This document shows, in pieces, positions 1 to 12,480 of a stretch of DNA of 64,000 bases (position 1 is the stretch's first letter; every line of letters starts with the position of its first letter). Origin of the DNA: DATIUV01 sp049322755 (GTDB taxonomy: Bacteria; Pseudomonadota; Gammaproteobacteria; Burkholderiales; UBA6910). Under the pieces are notes generated by a model, which had not been told where the DNA came from, made no database searches, and was given only the letters and a program-made list of their open reading frames with translations. Both the position numbers and the translations under genes were made by a program. The stretch is taken from NCBI GenBank assembly GCA_049322755.1, contig JBMOQX010000072.1, forward strand, positions 124,001 to 188,000, given 5' to 3'.

Positions 1-39
1 GACTTCGGATCGTGGCAGGCGACGTTCGCGGCGGCGCCG

Positions 40-249
40 TTACGCGACGACTTCAAAGCCCGCTCCCTCGATGGCGCCTTTCAGCTGATCGAGCCCGGTG
101 CGCGCCGGGTCGTAGCGCACCGTGGCGCGCTTCTCCGCCAGCGAGACATCGGCGTGCTCGACGCCCGGGGTCTCGCGCAGCACCCGGGTGACGCTGCCGA
201 CGCAGCCCATGCAGGTCATGCCGTCGATTTTCAGGGTCACCGTTTCCAT
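40..249 (-). CDS. copZ: CopZ-like heavy-metal (copper) chaperone
   Basis: A 69-residue single HMA domain. The metal-binding motif GMTCMGC near residue 10 supplies the two cysteines that bind Cu(I) in the CopZ/Atx1 family, and the size is normal for a free chaperone. It would carry Cu(I) in the cytoplasm to or from the ATPase encoded 133 bp upstream. The start is well supported: GGAGGAAGTC lies directly before the ATG. It probably shares the copA transcript, since no separate promoter is evident. The alternative is a mercury-binding MerP-like role, but there is no signal peptide and the neighbour is a copper-type ATPase. Confidence 0.88.
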   Translation of the reverse strand: METVTLKIDGMTCMGCVGSVTRVLRETPGVEHADVSLAEKRATVRYDPARTGLDQLKGAIEGAGFEVVA

Positions 250-382
250 GACTTCCTCCTATGAAGGTAAATGGGTAAGGGGCGATGTGCAATGGGTGAC
301 AGGCGATGGGTGACGAGTTGCAGGGCATGATCGACGGGGGCGGCGGAGCCTGCCGTTTCCCATCGCTCATTCCCATCTCCCT
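250..382. repeat. copA-copZ spacer with short degenerate direct repeats
   Basis: The 133-bp spacer has an imperfect repeat of a CACCCATCGC-type unit (read on the minus strand) at about 265-315, in at least three diverged copies. It holds no ORF and no clear hairpin with a U tract. It looks like a neutral intergenic repeat rather than a regulatory element. Confidence 0.45.
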
Positions 383-2770
<2,388 letters not shown>

Positions 2771-2795
2771 GGCGTCACTTTGATGGAGACGCGCC

Positions 2796-2824
2796 ATCTT
2801 ATACCCGCCTGGGGTATGTGTCAA
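2796..2824 (-). promoter_or_regulatory. copA promoter with CsoR-like operator in the spacer
   Basis: On the minus strand TTGACA (2824-2819) is followed after 17 bp by TAAGAT (2801-2796), a good sigma-70 promoter. The spacer contains the perfect inverted repeat ATACCC-N5-GGGTAT at 2801-2817, which matches the operator type known for CsoR/RcnR-family copper repressors. The spacer is 17 bp, not the 19-20 bp typical of CueR/MerR-activated promoters, which favours repression by a CsoR-like protein. No csoR gene lies in this window. Confidence 0.72.
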
Positions 2825-2843
2825 GCGGTGGCGGGCGCCGCGG

Positions 2844-4820
<1,977 letters not shown>

Positions 4821-4920
4821 CGGTCGTCGACGCGGCCTGCGCGGTGCCGGGTCGAGGCGGCAGTCGCGGAACCGCGCGGCGGGTAAGGCGATGGTACACG
4901 AGGAGCGCCGGGGGCCGGGA

Positions 4921-4955
4921 GACGCGGCGGCGCCCGCGGGCGTCCCCGCCGCGTC
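4921..4955 (-). terminator. Strong GC hairpin after lysS, no U tract
   Basis: A perfect 10-bp stem (GACGCGGCGG with CCGCCGCGTC) encloses a second self-complementary core (CGCCCGCGGGCG). It lies 10 bp past the lysS stop on the minus strand. Without a U run it is not a classic intrinsic terminator; it may stabilise the lysS mRNA 3' end or act with Rho. Confidence 0.4.
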
Positions 4956-4964
4956 GGGCCGCGG

Positions 4965-6470
4965 CTACTCCGGACGCAGCTGCGGGAACAGGATCACGTC
5001 GCGGATGCTGGGGCTGTCGGTGAACAGCATCACCAGGCGGTCGATGCCGACGCCTTCGCCGGCGGTGGGCGGCAGGCCGTGCTCCAGCGCGCGGATGTAG
5101 TCGGCGTCGTAGTGCATCGCCTCCTGGTCGCCCGCGTCCTTGGCCTGGGCCTGGGCCAGGAAGCGCTCGGCCTGGTCCTCGGGATCATTGAGCTCGGAGA
5201 AGCCGTTGGCGATCTCGCGCCCGGCGATGTAGAGCTCGAAGCGCTCGGTGATCTCCGGGTTGGCGTCGCTGCGCCGCGCCAGCGGGCTCACCTCCGCCGG
5301 ATAGTCGACGATGAAGGTGGGCTCGAACAGCAGGTGCTCGGTGGTGTTCTCGAACAGCGTGAGCTGCAGCCCGCCCAGGTGATCCTCCGGCTTGTAGGCC
5401 ACGTCCAGGCGCTGGAACTCGCCCACCAGGAAATCGCGGCTGGCGAGCTGCGCGTCGGTGTATCCGCAATGGTGGGCCTTGATCGCCTCCAGGATGGTCA
5501 GGCGCCGGAACGGCTGCGCCAGGTCCATCTCGCGCCCGCCGTAGGTGATGCGCGTGGTGCCCAGCACCTTGAGCGCGGCGTCGCGCAGCATCTCCTCGGT
5601 GAAGTCCATCAGGAAGCGGTAGTCCTGGTAGGCCTCGTAGAATTCCAGCATCGTGAACTCGGGGTTGTGCCGCGTCGAGATGCCTTCGTTGCGGAAATTG
5701 CGGTTGATCTCGAACACCTTCTCGAAGCCGCCCACCACCAGGCGCTTGAGGTAGAGCTCCGGCGCGATGCGCAGGTACAGCTGCATGTCGAGCGCATTGT
5801 GGTGGGTGACGAACGGCCGCGCGCTGGCGCCGCCGGGGATCGGGTGCATCATCGGCGTTTCCACTTCCAGGTAGCCGCGGGCGTTGAGGAACTCGCGCAG
5901 CGCCTGGATGATGCGGGTGCGGGTGACGAACACCTGCCGCGTCTCGGGCGTCGCGATCAGGTCCAGGTAGCGGCTCCGGTATTTCTGCTCCTGGTCGGCC
6001 AGGCCGTGGAATTTCTCCGGCAGCGGCCGCAGCGCCTTGGCGAGCAGGCGCAGCTCCTGCGCGTGCACGGTGAGCTCGCCCTTGTTGGTCTTGAACACCG
6101 TCCCTTCGACGCCGACGATGTCGCCCAGGTCCCAGCGTTTGAACTCCTCGTGGGCCTCGGCGCCGGTGACGTCGTTGCTGACGTAAATCTGGACGCGCCC
6201 GCTCATGTCCTGCAGCGTGGCGAAGCTGGCCTTGCCCATCACGCGCTTGAGCATCATGCGCCCGGCGATGCGTGCGCGCGGGTGGTCGTTCTCCAGCGCT
6301 TGCTTGGCCTTGTCGCCGTGGGCGGCGTGCAGGCCGGCGGCGAGGTCGCGGCGGCGGAAGTCGTTGGGGAACGCCGGGCCGCGGGCGCGCAGCTCCGCCA
6401 GCTTGGCGCGGCGCTCGGCGATCAGCTGGTTCTCGTCCGGCGATTGTTGTTCGTTCTTCGGTTCGTTCAT
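4965..6470 (-). CDS. lysS: Lysine--tRNA ligase (class II)
   Basis: 501 residues, the usual length. The N-terminal OB-fold anticodon-binding domain (about residues 60-170, containing [14 protein letters not shown]) is followed by the class II catalytic core. Motif 2 includes [20 protein letters not shown], and motif 3 at the C-terminus reads [13 protein letters not shown]. The enzyme charges tRNA-Lys in the cytoplasm. The start lies in a stretch of short GGTTCAT/GAAC-type repeats, and the N-terminus [10 protein letters not shown] is low-complexity, as in related LysS. It follows prfB on the same strand after 174 bp, the conserved proteobacterial prfB-lysS order. Confidence 0.97.
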   Translation of the reverse strand: MNEPKNEQQSPDENQLIAERRAKLAELRARGPAFPNDFRRRDLAAGLHAAHGDKAKQALENDHPRARIAGRMMLKRVMGKASFATLQDMSGRVQIYVSNDVTGAEAHEEFKRWDLGDIVGVEGTVFKTNKGELTVHAQELRLLAKALRPLPEKFHGLADQEQKYRSRYLDLIATPETRQVFVTRTRIIQALREFLNARGYLEVETPMMHPIPGGASARPFVTHHNALDMQLYLRIAPELYLKRLVVGGFEKVFEINRNFRNEGISTRHNPEFTMLEFYEAYQDYRFLMDFTEEMLRDAALKVLGTTRITYGGREMDLAQPFRRLTILEAIKAHHCGYTDAQLASRDFLVGEFQRLDVAYKPEDHLGGLQLTLFENTTEHLLFEPTFIVDYPAEVSPLARRSDANPEITERFELYIAGREIANGFSELNDPEDQAERFLAQAQAKDAGDQEAMHYDADYIRALEHGLPPTAGEGVGIDRLVMLFTDSPSIRDVILFPQLRPE

Positions 6471-6520
6471 CGGTTCATCCGTTCAGGCTGCCGTTCAGAG
6501 GGGCACGCCGGGAAAAGCAT

Positions 6521-6604
6521 TTAACCGCGAAGTACGCAAAGGACGCGAAGGGACCGAGATCCCAGTTTTCCTTCTTTGCGTCCTTCGCGTCCTTTGCGGT
6601 TCAA
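6521..6604. repeat. REP-like imperfect inverted repeat between prfB and lysS
   Basis: The left arm (6521-6551, containing GCAAAGGACGCGAAGG) and right arm (6570-6604, containing CCTTCGCGTCCTTTGCGGTT) are complementary around an 18-bp loop. The arms are themselves built of repeated AAAGGACGC units. A composition of this kind is typical of dispersed intergenic palindromes. It sits in the transcribed spacer and could form a long mRNA hairpin. Confidence 0.6.
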
Positions 6605-6644
6605 TTCTCGTAGCTTGGCTCCCGCGCGCGGCAATACACCACCG

Positions 6645-7749
6645 TCACACGCCCTGTTTCAGGCTGGCGGCGATGAAGTCGTCGAGGTCGCCGTCCAGCA
6701 CCGCCTGGGTGTTGCCCACCTCGACGTTGGTGCGCAGGTCCTTGATGCGGGACTGGTCCAGCACGTAGGAGCGGATCTGGTGGCCCCAGCCGATGTCGGA
6801 CTTGGAGTCCTCCAGCTTCTGTTTCTCGGCTTCGCGCTTGCGCAGCTCCGCCTCGTAGAGCTTGGCCTTGAGCATCGACATCGCCTCGGCGCGGTTCTTG
6901 TGCTGGGAGCGGTCGTTCTGGCACTGGACCACGATGTTGGTGGGCAGGTGCGTGATGCGCACCGCCGAGTCGGTGCGGTTCACGTGCTGGCCGCCGGCGC
7001 CGCTGGCGCGGTAGGTGTCGATGCGCAGGTCCGCCGGGTTGATCTCGATCTCGATCGAGTCGTCCACCTCGGGATAGACGAACACGCTGGCGAACGAGGT
7101 GTGGCGGCGGGCGTTGGAATCGAACGGCGATTTGCGCACCAGGCGGTGGATGCCGGTTTCGGTGCGCAGTGTGCCGTAGGCGTATTCGCCGTTCACCTTG
7201 AAGGACGCGCTCTTGATGCCGGCCACCTCGCCCGGCGACTCCTCCAGCACCTCGACGTCGAAGCCGCGGCGCTCGCAGAACTTCAGGTACATGCGCAGCA
7301 GCATGCCGGCCCAGTCCTGGGCTTCGGTGCCGCCGGAGCCGGCCTGGATGTCGACGAAGCAGTTGCCGGGGTCCATCGGGTGGGAAAACATGCGGCGGAA
7401 CTCCAGGTCCGCCACCTGCTTCTCCAGGCCGCGCGCGTCGGCCTCGATGCTGGCCAGGGTGTCCTCGTCCTTCTCGGCCCGGGCCAGCTCGAACAGCTCG
7501 AGCGCGTCCTTGAGCCCCTGGCCGACGCGCTCCAGCGTCAGCACGACCGCGTCCAGGCTCTTGCGCTCGCGGCCCAGCGCCTGGGCGCGCTGGGCGTCGT
7601 CCCAGACGGCGGGGTCCTCGATCAGGCGGGTGACTTCGGCGAGGCGGTTCTTTTTGCCATCGAAGTCAAAGATACCTCCGCAGATCGGTGACCCGGGCGC
7701 CCAGGTCGTGGAGGGTGTTTTCGATGGCGTTGATGCGTTCGGCGTCCAT
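6645..7749 (-). CDS. prfB: Peptide chain release factor 2, with programmed +1 frameshift
   Basis: RF2 recognises UGA/UAA stop codons and triggers peptide release. The gene is in two frames. Codons 1-27 (from ATG at 7749) end at an in-frame UGA, and the ribosome must slip +1 on CUU-U to read GAC and continue for 340 more codons, giving 367 residues, the normal RF2 size. The catalytic GGQ motif is at about residues 252-254 and the SPF recognition tripeptide precedes it in VRKSPFDSN. An annotation starting at the internal Met (7544) would lose about 69 residues. This is not a pseudogene, because the slip site matches the conserved autoregulatory signal. Confidence 0.95.
7663..7676 (-). promoter_or_regulatory. 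prfB autoregulatory frameshift site
   Basis: On the minus strand the sequence reads AGGTATCTTTGACT. An internal Shine-Dalgarno-like AGG is followed by CTT and a UGA stop in poor C context. These are the standard elements of the RF2 frameshift: low RF2 lets the ribosome pause at UGA and slip +1 so that it reads GAC. Confidence 0.95.
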
Positions 7750-7802
7750 GGCGGTGGGGTTCGCTGAAAGGCGGGAATTATAGCCCAAGCGGCCGGCGTG
7801 CC

Positions 7803-9071
7803 TCAGCCGGTGGCGAAAAGCGCCGCCGCCACCGCCAGCATGGTGGCGCCGAAACCCCACAGGCACTGGAGGCCCAGCCCGCGGCCGCCGACGGCGAAGG
7901 CGAGGCCGGCCTTGAACGCCAGATTGGCGATGGTGGCCAACCCGATGGCCACCACGGCCTCCCGGTCGGCGATGCGCCCGATCTCCTGCAGCCGCAGGCT
8001 CGACAGGGTGATGGCGTCCACGTCGGTGAGGCCGGAAACCAGTGCCACCGCGTACAGGCCCTTGCTGCCGGCGTAGTCCGACAGCCACGCGGCCAGCAAC
8101 AGCACCGCGGCGTAGAGCACGCCGAACGTGACGGCGGTCTTGATCTCGGTGGGGTTGCCGATTTCCGGCAGCGGCGGCGGTTTGGCGGCGCGCAGCTTCC
8201 GCCAACCGAACGCGGCGGCCCCCAGCGCTGCCAGCGCGCCCGCCGTCAGCATCGGCAGCAGCTGCGGCAGCACGCCAGCCGAAACCGCCGCCGTCACGAT
8301 GCCGATGCGAAACAGCACCACCGCGTTCGCCAGCAGGACGACCACCACCGCCAGGCGCGACAGCTCGGGATGGGTGCCGCCGTGACGGGCGTAGACCAGG
8401 GTCGTGGCGGTGCTGGACACCAGGCCCCCGAAGGCCCCCAGCAGCAGCGCGCCGTGGGTCTGGCCGACGAAGCGCAGCGCGATGTAGCCGGCCAGGCTCA
8501 CCCCCGAGATCAGCACCACCATGAGCCAGATCTGGTAGAGGTTGAGCGCGTCGTAAGGGCCGAAGTCGCGCTCGGGCAGGATCGGCAGGACGATGAACGA
8601 CAGCACGGCGAACTGGAGGATGGAGATCAGGTCCCGGCGCGTCAGCGCGCGGCTCACGTCCTCCAGCTCGGTCTTGAAATACAGCAGGATGGTGGTGACG
8701 ATGGCCAGCATCACCGCCTCGGTGGTGAACCCGTACCAGACCATGGCGCCCAGCGCGTAGGCGACGCTGATGGCCACCACCGTCGTGGTGCCGGGATCGG
8801 CATCGGGCTCGCGTTCGCGCAGGTAGGCGGCGCTGGTCATCAGGCCCACCACCAGCAGGCCGGCGGCCAGGATCCACGCCGCGCCGCTGCGATCGGAAAG
8901 CAGCGCGCATACCGCGCCCAGCAGGCTCGCCAGCGCGAACGTGCGCAGCCCCGCCTTGGCCTCGGGCCGGCGCTCGCGCTCGAGGCCCAGCAGCAGGCCG
9001 ATGGCGATGGCGATGCCGAAGGTGAAGGCCAGGTCGAGCGCTTCGGTGGCGAAGAAATCGAGGCCCTTCAT
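7803..9071 (-). CDS. MgtC/SapB-DUF4010 family membrane protein
   Basis: A 422-residue polytopic inner-membrane protein. The N-terminal third resembles MgtC/SapB: a first helix with AIAIGLLLGLERERR, the charged LGLERE signature of that family, then LRTFALASLLGA. The remainder matches the DUF4010 type, with many further hydrophobic helices and a C-terminal GL(T/S)D-like segment (VSGLTDVDAITLSS). The transport substrate is unknown; MgtC-like proteins are linked to magnesium and ATP-synthase control, but this longer form is uncharacterised. It lies 54 bp upstream of prfB on the same strand. Confidence 0.8.
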   Translation of the reverse strand: MKGLDFFATEALDLAFTFGIAIAIGLLLGLERERRPEAKAGLRTFALASLLGAVCALLSDRSGAAWILAAGLLVVGLMTSAAYLREREPDADPGTTTVVAISVAYALGAMVWYGFTTEAVMLAIVTTILLYFKTELEDVSRALTRRDLISILQFAVLSFIVLPILPERDFGPYDALNLYQIWLMVVLISGVSLAGYIALRFVGQTHGALLLGAFGGLVSSTATTLVYARHGGTHPELSRLAVVVVLLANAVVLFRIGIVTAAVSAGVLPQLLPMLTAGALAALGAAAFGWRKLRAAKPPPLPEIGNPTEIKTAVTFGVLYAAVLLLAAWLSDYAGSKGLYAVALVSGLTDVDAITLSSLRLQEIGRIADREAVVAIGLATIANLAFKAGLAFAVGGRGLGLQCLWGFGATMLAVAAALFATG

Positions 9072-9317
9072 AGCGCCGCCTCCGAAAAGGCACGGGGGAA
9101 GCCGCCTTCAGCGCGTCGGCGGCCGGCAGCGCTCGCCCGCGGACGGCGGAGCAGTGCCTGCCCGCGCAGCGGGGAGGTGCGACCCGGGAGCGGGCGGCCG
9201 AGCGCCGGAGTCCCCGCGGGCTCCACGCGCGCCTGCGCGGTCGCATCCCGCAAGCGGGTCCCTGCTCCACGCTGCGGCGCGCTCTGGCCATCGATCCCCC
9301 TGCCCTCACCCCCGCCT

Positions 9318-9373
9318 CCTCTCCCCGAGGGAGAGGGGTGCCACGAGCCTCCTCTCCCCCTCGGGGGGAGAGG
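9318..9373. repeat. Paired REP-like palindromes
   Basis: Two adjacent hairpins: CCTCTCCC-N3-GGGAGAGG at 9318-9336 and CCTCTCCCCC-N3-GGGGGAGAGG at 9351-9373. They are two versions of the same palindromic unit in close tandem, as in dispersed REP/BIME-type elements. Confidence 0.65.
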
Positions 9374-9390
9374 CCGGGAGAGAGGGGCCG

Positions 9391-9424
9391 GGCCCCTCGC
9401 CGGGTGACTCACGCTGCCGCCTCC
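9391..9424. repeat. 34-bp direct repeat, distal copy of the recJ 3' end
   Basis: Identical over 34 bp to 9507-9540 (period 116 bp). The other copy contains the recJ stop codon, so this copy is a displaced duplicate of the last recJ codons and the first bases downstream. Confidence 0.8.
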
Positions 9425-9489
9425 GTCGACATATCGCTAATGCCAGCCGCACCGCGTCGGCGGCCGGCAGCGCTCGTCTGACCATCGAT

Positions 9490-9508
9490 CCCCGACCTGC
9501 GGTCGGGG
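9490..9508. terminator. Hairpin downstream of recJ
   Basis: CCCCGACC-TGC-GGTCGGGG forms a perfect 8-bp stem with a 3-nt loop, 17 bp past the recJ stop codon. There is no U run on either strand, so it is a weak candidate terminator or mRNA 3'-end stabiliser. Confidence 0.4.
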
Positions 9509-9524
9509 CCCCTCGCCGGGTGAC

Positions 9525-11222
9525 TCACGCTGCCGCCTCCCAATGCCGCAGCGTGAGCTGGAGCCGCTCGACGCCGTTGAACTCGTTGACGTCGACGCGG
9601 TAGAGCGCGCGAATGCGCCCGGGCAGCGGCTCGGCGTGGAAGAACAGCATGGCATCGACGCGGGCGGCGTCCTTGGCGAGCTGCAGCTTGAGGTGGCGCT
9701 CGCCCACCACCCGCTGGGACACCACCGTGAAGCAGTCCTCGAACAGGGGCTCGGGAAAGCCCTGGCCCCACACCATGCGGCCCAGTTCCCGCCCCAGCTC
9801 CAGGTCCAGGTGGCGCGGGTCCACGGGACCGTCGGTCTCCAGCCACTGCTCCAGGTCGGCCGGCGTCAGCAGCCCGGCCACCACGCCCTCGAACGCGCCG
9901 CTGAACGCGTCGAAGGCGGCGGCGGGGATGGAGAGCCCGGCGGCGGCGGCGTGGCCGCCGAACCGCAGCACCAGCCCCGGATGGCGCTTCACCACGACGT
10001 CGAGGGCGTCGCGCAGGTGCAGCCCGGCGATGGAGCGCCCCGAGCCCTTGAGCTCGCCCTCGGCGCCGGGCGCGAACGCGATCACCGGCCGGTGGTATCG
10101 ATCCTTGATGCGGGAGGCGAGGATGCCGATCACGCCCTGGTGCCAGCCCGGCCGGTACAGCGCCAGGCTGTAACGGCCGCCGACGTCGATGTCCTCCAGG
10201 TGGCCCAGCGCCTCGTCCTGCATCTCGGACTCGACGGCGCGCCGCTCGCGGTTGAGACGGTCCAGGTCGGCGGCGATGGCGAGGGCGCGCGCCGGGTCGT
10301 CGGTGGTCAGGCACTCGATGCCCAGCGCCATGTCGGCCATGCGCCCGGCGGCGTTGAGCCGCGGCCCGAGGCAGAAGCCCAGATCGTAGGTGGAGGCGCG
10401 CCGGGCCTCGCGGCCGGCGGCGCGGAACAGCGCCTGCACGCCCGGCTGGCTGCGTCCCTCGCGGATGCGGGCCAGCCCCTGGTGCACCAGGACGCGGTTG
10501 TTGTCGTCGAGGCGCACCACGTCGGCGACGGTGCCGAGCGCCACGAGATCCAGCAGGCGGCTGAAATTCGGTTCCTCGCGCCCGGCGAACGCGCCGCGGC
10601 GACGCAGCTCGGCGCGCAGCGCCAGCATCACGTAGAACATGACGCCGACGCCGGCCAGGTGCTTGCTGGGAAAGCCGCAGCCGGCCTGGTTGGGATTGAC
10701 GATCACCGCCGCCCGCGGCAGCTCCGGCCCCGGCAGGTGATGGTCGGTGACGACCACGGTGATGCCGAGGGCGTTGGCGGCGTCCACCCCCTCGACGCTG
10801 GCGATGCCATTGTCCACCGTCACCAGCACGTCGGGGCGCCTGGTGTCGTGGGCCAGTTGGACGATCTCGGGCGTGAGGCCGTAGCCGTACTCGAAACGGT
10901 TGGGGACGAGGTAGTCGACGTTCGCACCCAGCGCGCGCAGCGCCCGCACGCCCACTGCGCAGGCGGTGGCGCCGTCGGCGTCGTAATCGGCGACGATCAC
11001 GATCCGTTTTCCGTCGCGGATCGCGTCCGCCAGCAGCTGCGCGGCATCGTCGACATGGGAGAGCTGCGCCAGCGGCACCAGCGCCAGCAGGTCGGTGACC
11101 AGCTGCGTCGGCGACTCCATGCCCCGCGCCGCCAGCACCCGCGCCAGCACCGGGTGGACGCCGGCGGCACACAGGCGCTGCGCGGCGGCGTCGGGAACGG
11201 CGCGCTCGACGATGCGCGGCAT
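9525..11222 (-). CDS. recJ: Single-stranded-DNA-specific 5'-3' exonuclease RecJ
   Basis: 565 residues, close to the usual 560-580. The DHH phosphoesterase core shows VADYDADGATA (motif I) and the DHH signature in TDHHLPG near residue 160. The DHHA1 region includes GGHAAAAG, and a C-terminal OB-type domain follows. RecJ degrades ssDNA 5'-3' in recombination and mismatch/base-excision repair. The frame is open to 11387, but the Met at 11222 (MPRIVERAVP) is the right start: the preceding gene stops at 11225 and RecJ proteins begin with this kind of segment. The 2-bp spacing suggests co-transcription with the upstream COG4255-type gene. The final codons are part of a duplicated 34-bp repeat. Confidence 0.96.
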   Translation of the reverse strand: MPRIVERAVPDAAAQRLCAAGVHPVLARVLAARGMESPTQLVTDLLALVPLAQLSHVDDAAQLLADAIRDGKRIVIVADYDADGATACAVGVRALRALGANVDYLVPNRFEYGYGLTPEIVQLAHDTRRPDVLVTVDNGIASVEGVDAANALGITVVVTDHHLPGPELPRAAVIVNPNQAGCGFPSKHLAGVGVMFYVMLALRAELRRRGAFAGREEPNFSRLLDLVALGTVADVVRLDDNNRVLVHQGLARIREGRSQPGVQALFRAAGREARRASTYDLGFCLGPRLNAAGRMADMALGIECLTTDDPARALAIAADLDRLNRERRAVESEMQDEALGHLEDIDVGGRYSLALYRPGWHQGVIGILASRIKDRYHRPVIAFAPGAEGELKGSGRSIAGLHLRDALDVVVKRHPGLVLRFGGHAAAAGLSIPAAAFDAFSGAFEGVVAGLLTPADLEQWLETDGPVDPRHLDLELGRELGRMVWGQGFPEPLFEDCFTVVSQRVVGERHLKLQLAKDAARVDAMLFFHAEPLPGRIRALYRVDVNEFNGVERLQLTLRHWEAAA

Positions 11223-11224
11223 GG

Positions 11225-12250
11225 TCAGCCGGGGACGCCGGCCAGCGCCGCGAGCGGCTTCACCCGGCGCCAGAACTTGCGCAGCGCCGCGGGCGTGACT
11301 TCGACGCGGCGCGGCGCGGGCAGCGGGTGGATCGTGAGGCGCGCCACCCGGCCCGCTTCCAGCGCCCGGGCCAGCGGCGCAAACCACGCCTGCTCGAGCG
11401 CCGCCAGGGCCTCGCGGAAACCGTGGCCGTCGCCGTAGCGCGCGGCGCCGGTCAGCTGGTCCAGCACGGCCAGCGCCTCATCGGCGGCGTTCGTGGCGGC
11501 GAGCCACACGTCGGCCGACGCGGCGTCCGTCAGCGTGGCGCCGCTGCGGCGGGCCAGCGCGCGGGCCAGCGGATCGCCGGCGGCGACGGGATCGAAGCGG
11601 CGCCGCGCCGCGCCGGGGTCGCGGCCGCCGCCCCAAAGCCAGACACCGGTCACCGCCAGCTTGCCGGCGGCCTCCCGCGCCTCGTTGACCGGGTGCTGGT
11701 GCAGGATCATCTGCATCTCGGTCTGCAGCCGCCGCCAGCGGGGGGCGTCGGCGCCGCCGACGAGGGAGTCGGAGGCCGAGCAGCCGATGGCCTCCGGCAG
11801 CGCGCGGGTGGCGATGTCCGGCGCCACCGCCGCCCTCAGGTACCAGCGCCCCGGCGCCAGCGCCGAGAAGTTCAGCCCTTCGCCGGCAAAATGGCGGTTG
11901 AGGGCATCCGTGAGGGCCGCGGCTTCGGTGCCATCCAGTGTGAAGACATTGCTGTCGGCCAGCACCACGCGGTCGCGCTCGACGCGGAAATGCACCGGAT
12001 CGGCGCGCAGCCAGTAGGCTTCGTCCGGCGCGCCGCCGTCCAGCGTCCGGGTCAGCGGCGCCACCGGCCAGTCGGCCTGGCGGGAAACCGCGTACGCCTC
12101 CAGAAGCCACTCGTGGAGCGCACGCGCCGGCGCGGCGGCGGCTTCGCCACGCGAGAGCAGCCGCGCCAGCGCCAGTAAGGGGAGATCGGCGAACAGGTCG
12201 CCGGCGGCCGGAAAACCGAACAGATGGGGAACGACGAGATGCGCGTTCAC
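11225..12250 (-). CDS. COG4255-type conserved protein of unknown function
   Basis: A 341-residue protein resembling the betaproteobacterial family sometimes annotated as a phosphoglycerate-mutase-like regulatory protein. I see no catalytic motif to support an enzyme name. Visible family features are the N-terminal HLVVPHLFGF segment, a central EMQMILHQHPVNEARE helix and the following GVWLWGGG strand. The GTG at 12250 is chosen because homologues start just before HLVVPHL and the longer open frame (to 12421) is a low-complexity Arg-rich extension; no convincing ribosome-binding site is seen. It is 2 bp upstream of recJ. Confidence 0.7.
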   Translation of the reverse strand: MNAHLVVPHLFGFPAAGDLFADLPLLALARLLSRGEAAAAPARALHEWLLEAYAVSRQADWPVAPLTRTLDGGAPDEAYWLRADPVHFRVERDRVVLADSNVFTLDGTEAAALTDALNRHFAGEGLNFSALAPGRWYLRAAVAPDIATRALPEAIGCSASDSLVGGADAPRWRRLQTEMQMILHQHPVNEAREAAGKLAVTGVWLWGGGRDPGAARRRFDPVAAGDPLARALARRSGATLTDAASADVWLAATNAADEALAVLDQLTGAARYGDGHGFREALAALEQAWFAPLARALEAGRVARLTIHPLPAPRRVEVTPAALRKFWRRVKPLAALAGVPG

Positions 12251-12324
12251 GCCGCGGCGTCGACGGAAGAGATGCGGGGAAGCATGAGCGAATTTTACAC
12301 CGCGGCAGAGATCGGACCGTGCGA

Positions 12325-12353
12325 CAGGTGAGCGCCGCCTTGCGCTGCACCTG
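12325..12353. other. Strong hairpin in the lolC / COG4255 divergent spacer
   Basis: CAGGTG-AGCGC, a 6-nt loop, then GCGCT-G-CACCTG gives an 11-bp stem with one bulge. The 230-bp spacer (12251-12480) separates divergent genes and otherwise shows no clear promoter hexamers. The hairpin has no U tract in either direction, so it is unlikely to be a terminator. Confidence 0.4.
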
Positions 12354-12480
12354 CTTGGGGGAGTAGCGCGCTGCGCCGGCTGCGCGCGCCCGGTCGCGCC
12401 GGAGCGGCGCTTGTGGCACACTTCACGACATTTTTCGTCGCGGCGCGCGGGAAATCGGGCGCCGCCTGAGCCGAGCCATC

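Larger units (their letters stand above)
9072..9524. repeat. 453-bp non-coding spacer with a partial tandem duplication and palindromes
   Basis: No gene is supported here. The spacer holds two copies of a composite block. The proximal copy (nearest recJ) is 9454-9540: a 23-bp GCGTCGGCGG... element (9454-9476), CCATCGATCCCC (9482-9493) and a 34-bp element (9507-9540) that includes the recJ stop and last codons. The distal copy carries the same elements in the same order at 9113-9135, about 9288-9299 and 9391-9424, with extra sequence between them, including two CCTCTCCC-type palindromes. It reads as a duplication of the recJ 3' end later invaded by REP-like sequence. Confidence 0.7.

Noticed and set aside
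7666..7749. prfB as a pseudogene because of the in-frame stop
   Set aside because: The stop is the conserved RF2 frameshift site with all elements present.
12325..12353. Terminator between divergent genes
   Set aside because: The stem is strong, but no T run follows in either direction and no gene ends there.
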